Shown here: positions 21,424-24,451 of the stretch, piece by piece
Numbering within the stretch: position 1 is the first letter of the stretch
How the letters are laid out: each line of letters opens with the position of its first letter
Source of the DNA: Larix sibirica
Lineage: Eukaryota; Streptophyta; Pinopsida; Pinales; Pinaceae
Length of the DNA: 24,451 bases
Direction: 5' to 3'
Assembly (NCBI GenBank): GCA_004151065.3
Contig: NWUY0300014390.1
Span: 4,607-29,057, forward strand
The notes under the pieces: model-generated
The model's database searches: none
Seen by the model: the letters and a program-made list of their open reading frames with translations, nothing else
What the model was told of the DNA's origin: nothing
Position numbers and translations under genes: made by a program

Positions 21424-21522
21424 AAACCCTTGAGAGCTCGGAACAGATGAAGCATTGAAAGTATTTTTAAACCCTAGCAAGCTCGAACAGATGAAGAAGC
21501 ATTGAGAGTTATTTTTTTATAT
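21424..21522 (-). promoter_or_regulatory. U1C: Probable U1-C promoter / 5' UTR start with TATA-like box and telo-box
   Basis: On the minus strand, ATATAAAAAAAT at 21522-21511 is a TATA-like box about 300 bp upstream of the start codon. Closer to the gene, AAACCCTA on the plus strand (21469-21476) is a telo-box-type motif, often found near transcription starts of plant housekeeping genes. It is part of a duplicated segment of about 45 bp: aaaccct...agctcg...aacagatgaag starts at 21424 and 21469. Transcription would start near 21485 if the TATA box is used; this is inference. Confidence 0.42.
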
Positions 21523-21539
21523 GTGACGAAAAACTCTTT

Positions 21540-21899
21540 CGGTCGTTTTAATTTAAAATGTTTGGATGGTTTGGTCGCTATAGGCACCATTTTGTGGGAT
21601 CTGTTATTTATAAACATTTGTTTTGAGTGAGTTTAACGAATAAAATGTATTTTTATTTTATTTTTAGGTTTTATGTGATGTTTACATTGATCGGTTGAAA
21701 AAATTCATGACATTTCAAAATGTTTACCACCATTAATAAGACGTGAATTTTAGGTTTAATCTTTTTTCTTTTCATCGGGAAAATGTTAACACTTGGTATT
21801 CATTTTAAATCAAAGAGTATATAGTGTAAGTGGATCACGAGTGTTCATTTCCAATCCATCTAGAGGTCTTTAAGCATCCCTAACATGAGACATGGAAAA
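21540..21899. other. AT-rich intergenic DNA, no feature recognised
   Basis: Between the U1-C promoter and the third LINE. Stops in all frames; T-rich and A-rich runs only. Confidence 0.55.
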
Positions 21900-23340
21900 A
21901 ACATATAAACAAAGGCTATTGTCAACACAGAGTTACATATTTGGCCAATACTTTAGTCTTTGGCAAAAACAGTGTATAGAAAACTGGAGAGTGGAATCTT
22001 GTAGGCTCGTGACGATCCTGCAGGAGGGATAATGACCAAGAAAGTGTTTGTACATATAATGTTAGGTACAAAACATAATTGTAATCAACTTGTTGAAGGC
22101 AAAACTGGTTCAAAAAAGCCGAATGGAGTCCTAGGTGAGCATTACCGAATCCTGCCAAATTTCAAAGCGAATCTCACCTTCCGCTGAGTGGAGAGCCTTC
22201 TTAGAGAAATAATTTGCCTCAGTATTAAATTCCCTAAATACATGAGTGAAGAGTAGAACCAGGAAAGATTCATGCAATGTTAATCTCACCAATCCAGCAT
22301 AAGGCGTTGAAGATTATTCTGCCTCTGAGCCCAATCGATTATCACCCTTGAATCTCCCACTACCTAGAGGCAAGTAATACCCAAACTCTCTACAAAAAAA
22401 GAAAGACCATAAAGAGCATGTAGCTCACTTTTTATGTTGGTCCCTTGACCACAACCCATCCAAAGCTTGTAAACTAGACTGCCATCCATTCTTAGGATCA
22501 TCCCAGCCCCAAATAAAGCTCCACCATCTTGGGAGGTGTCGACAAAAAGCTTGGTGGCAAGTCGTCGTTCAAACGAGGAGGAGCCATTGTTATGATGCGA
22601 GAAGTACCGAGATTGGAGTGAAGTTCTTTATATGCTCCAATGTCCAAGAGAGGGACCTTCATGCTATTGATGTTATTGCCTTCGAAAGGAGCAACGTTCC
22701 TTTGTTTCCAAATATTCCAGCCGATGAAGATGGGCAATTCTACCCACCCTGAGTCGACGGAGAGCCAAAGTTGAAGGTTGTCTTCGAAGGTGTCATCTTT
22801 CCACTGTTTTGAAATGTTGAGAATTTTCAGAGACTCCTTCCAAACTAGCTGCGTGAAGGAATAGGGGATGAAGAGGTGGTTGCAGCTTTAAGCTTCCCTC
22901 ATACAGAGAGTACACTTATTTGGGCCCTGACCTCCCTTCTTTAGGTAATTGTCCCATGTTATAATCTTATTTTCCAAAAGGAACCAATTGAAGCATTTCA
23001 ACTTCAACGGGCAATTCTAGTTCCAAAGTTTAGTGAACCACCATTTCTTTTCAAGATCGAGCTTGTTAGAGGTGATAGCATCATAAGCCAATTTTGTCGT
23101 GACCTATCCGTCCACCTTGTTCCATGTCCAAACAATCGAGTATTGTTGATTGCAGAGGAAAATGCCAACCTTTTGGAGACCCTTATGTAATAATTCCATT
23201 CTTCTTTGAAAGACCCAAAGTATCAGCATCTAGCCAAGAAAGGCCAACCTGAGTGGAATTTGTTATGTTGTAAATATGGGCAAAGACTAGGATACTTGTT
23301 TCTCTAAGTTCGGCAACAAGGTCTAGTGTGAGAGAGAAGA
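21900..23340 (-). mobile_element. 3' part of a third decayed LINE (zf-RVT, RNase H, 3' UTR)
   Basis: On the minus strand from about 23330, a segment with WTWNKVDG and AYDAITSNKLDLEKKWWF precedes a zf-RVT domain with CPLKLKCFNWFLLENKIITW and C-T-L-C. The second half of the finger is changed: NHLFIPYSF has Tyr where Cys is usual. WNIWKQRNVAPFEGNN (22725-22680) leads into RNase H: KLFVDTSQDGGALFGAGMIL, a GTNIKSELHAL block, GDSRVIIDWAQ, and after a frameshift FREFNTEANYFSKKAL, ending at TAG 22133-22131. In-frame stops occur near 23018, 22888 and 22365. The following AT-rich stretch to about 21900 is read as 3' UTR; no clear poly(A) or target duplication was found. Same orientation as the two other LINE copies in the window. 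Confidence 0.87.
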
Positions 23341-23683
23341 AAGCTACACTGGAAGACTCGATAGTAGGTTTAAAAAATTCATGAATACAAAAGGTGATTA
23401 AATTAGAGGAGGTTGTAATGCAATCTTGTATAAATATTAATTAAAGCAAGGTTCAACTTAATAATAAACACAAATTTAAATTATTAGCAAAAAAGAATTA
23501 ATAGGTTAGGTTTATGTTATTGCACCGAGAGTAGTGAGGTGCTCTACAGCCCAGTATGGGGGAGATGTTGTCACGTAACGTAGCGTTATGTACCAAAANN
23601 CAACATAATATAATAATGGGAAACTAATGTGTTTCCCATCAGTAGTGTAGTGGGTAAGTGTCATGAACAAAAGTGAGAGGAAC
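23341..23683. other. Intergenic DNA with gap, no gene seen
   Basis: AT-rich, no recognisable coding region or repeat. It includes the two-base gap at 23599-23600. Confidence 0.5.
23599..23600. other. Assembly gap (NN)
   Basis: Two undetermined bases between gtaccaaaa and caacataat. No matching sequence was seen on the two sides. Confidence 0.8.
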
Positions 23684-23998
23684 CTAACCTCCTTTGTACC
23701 AAAAGAACCTATACGTAACTACTTGGAAGTCATCAGGGGTAGTGATGGCCTCACTAACATATCTATAAACATATGCTAGTTGAATGGATGCTGTAATGCT
23801 AGGTGGAACATCTGGGAAATGAGGAAAATATTCCCGACTCTTGGACAACCCAACAATGAATAAAATGTCCTCCTCTGTGGGTTGGAATCACAGATCAGGA
23901 CCCACCTTGAATGCTTGTTAAAACTGATCCCAATGACGTATCAAAAACCTTAGTAGTCACGAGTGACCCCTCAATTATGTATCCTCCTCATAATACTT
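23684..23998 (-). pseudogene. Unrecognised decayed coding stretch, probably from a mobile element
   Basis: One minus-strand frame reads like real protein: LLRFLIRHWDQF, then FQPTEEDILFIVGLSKSREY, HFPDVPPSITASIQLAYVYR and TPDDFQVVTYRFFWYKGG. It is cut by in-frame stops TAA, TGA, TAA and TGA, and ends at TAG (23686-23684). Each of these can arise by one C-to-T change from a Gln or Arg codon (CAA, CGA, CAG), as expected for an old methylated repeat. The last open piece is about 67 codons. The acidic PTEEDILFIVGLS block and aromatic YRFFWYKGG ending are distinctive, but I cannot assign a family. A gag-like or other repeat-encoded protein is possible. No start codon was found. Confidence 0.45.
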
Positions 23999-24308
23999 GA
24001 GGAGGCCAAAAATTTGTAAGAGGACACACATTTGTGGTGTAATAGGGTGAAGGAGAAAATCCCTCTCCCTTTCCTAGGCCTCCTAGTCTTATACTACATT
24101 GTACGATTCGAGGCACTGTTGCTGGTCTTGTTGATGCTCTCGTCAGTCCTATCTCTGATTCAAATATAAGTTTCATTAGAAGCATAGACATAGACACATA
24201 TATACATACACACATAAAACATAAAAAAATAATTAAAGTAATTTTTTATTTATCAAAACCATATTTTTTTCTCAAAACAAATCACAAACATAACCAGTGC
24301 ACCTAAAA
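23999..24308. other. Intergenic DNA, nothing firm
   Basis: A 75-codon minus-strand open frame (24215-23988) overlaps this part. Its N-terminal half comes from a low-complexity acacata repeat, so it is probably not a gene. It may be flanking sequence of the decayed coding stretch. Confidence 0.4.
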
Positions 24309-24424
24309 AACACTAATGCACCATTAGCAATGCTTTTATGACATAATCGCACCGCTAATGGTTCTTTTAAAATAGACCCGCACCACCTGTGGTGTTCTAA
24401 CATAAAGGCATTGCTATCAGTGCT
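24309..24424. repeat. Cluster of short inverted repeats, transposon-subterminal-like
   Basis: accattagc (24320-24328) pairs with gctaatggt (24354-24362). agcaatgcttttatgaca (24326-24343) pairs imperfectly with 24398-24415. caccac-ct-gtggtg (24381-24394) is a perfect palindrome. Dense short motifs of the gcacca(t/c) and ctaatgg type in both orientations resemble subterminal regions of plant CACTA (En/Spm) elements. No terminal CACTA motif with a 3-bp duplication was identified. Confidence 0.42.
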
Positions 24425-24451
24425 CTAACATTAATATATGTTTTTTGGATT

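Overview
The window looks like nuclear DNA of a land plant with a large, repeat-rich genome. The one intact gene encodes a plant-type U1-C splicing protein split by GT-AG introns. The surrounding DNA is decayed LINEs of the plant L1 type (endonuclease, reverse transcriptase, zf-RVT zinc finger, RNase H), a miniature LTR element and AT-rich local duplications. A gymnosperm is a reasonable guess from gene density and LINE style, but the sequence alone does not prove it. Three assembly gaps (4592, 13442, 23599-23600) show that this is a scaffold made of joined contigs.

Layout. 1-3540: a 5'-truncated, inactive L1-type LINE on the minus strand that runs off the left edge. 3540-4325: AT-rich DNA with a tRNA-derived (SINE-like) head. 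4331-4640: a very small, structurally complete LTR element (TRIM/SMART type) with LTRs, primer binding site, polypurine tract and a 5-bp target duplication. 4646-6260: very AT-rich DNA made of local tandem duplications. 6368-7265: the 3' end of a second LINE, minus strand. 7339-7660: a foldback and a duplicated AT-rich unit. 7654-13441 and 13443-19230: two apparently identical 5,788-bp copies in direct order, separated by a single N. 18764-21205: the U1-C gene on the minus strand, five coding exons, 244 residues; its last exon lies in the second copy and is repeated in the first. 21424-21522: its probable promoter region. 21900-23340: the 3' part of a third LINE, minus strand. 23684-23998: an unrecognised decayed coding stretch, minus strand. 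24309-24424: clustered inverted repeats.

The most important point for any user is that the 5.8-kb duplication begins at the first base after an N and ends at the last base before it. That is the signature of two overlapping contigs placed end to end without merging. The extra U1-C exon 5 and every nested repeat in one of the two copies are therefore probably not real. The best biological find is the roughly 310-bp TRIM-like element at 4331-4640. I saw no operon, CRISPR array, intact tRNA or rRNA gene, or new defence-like system.
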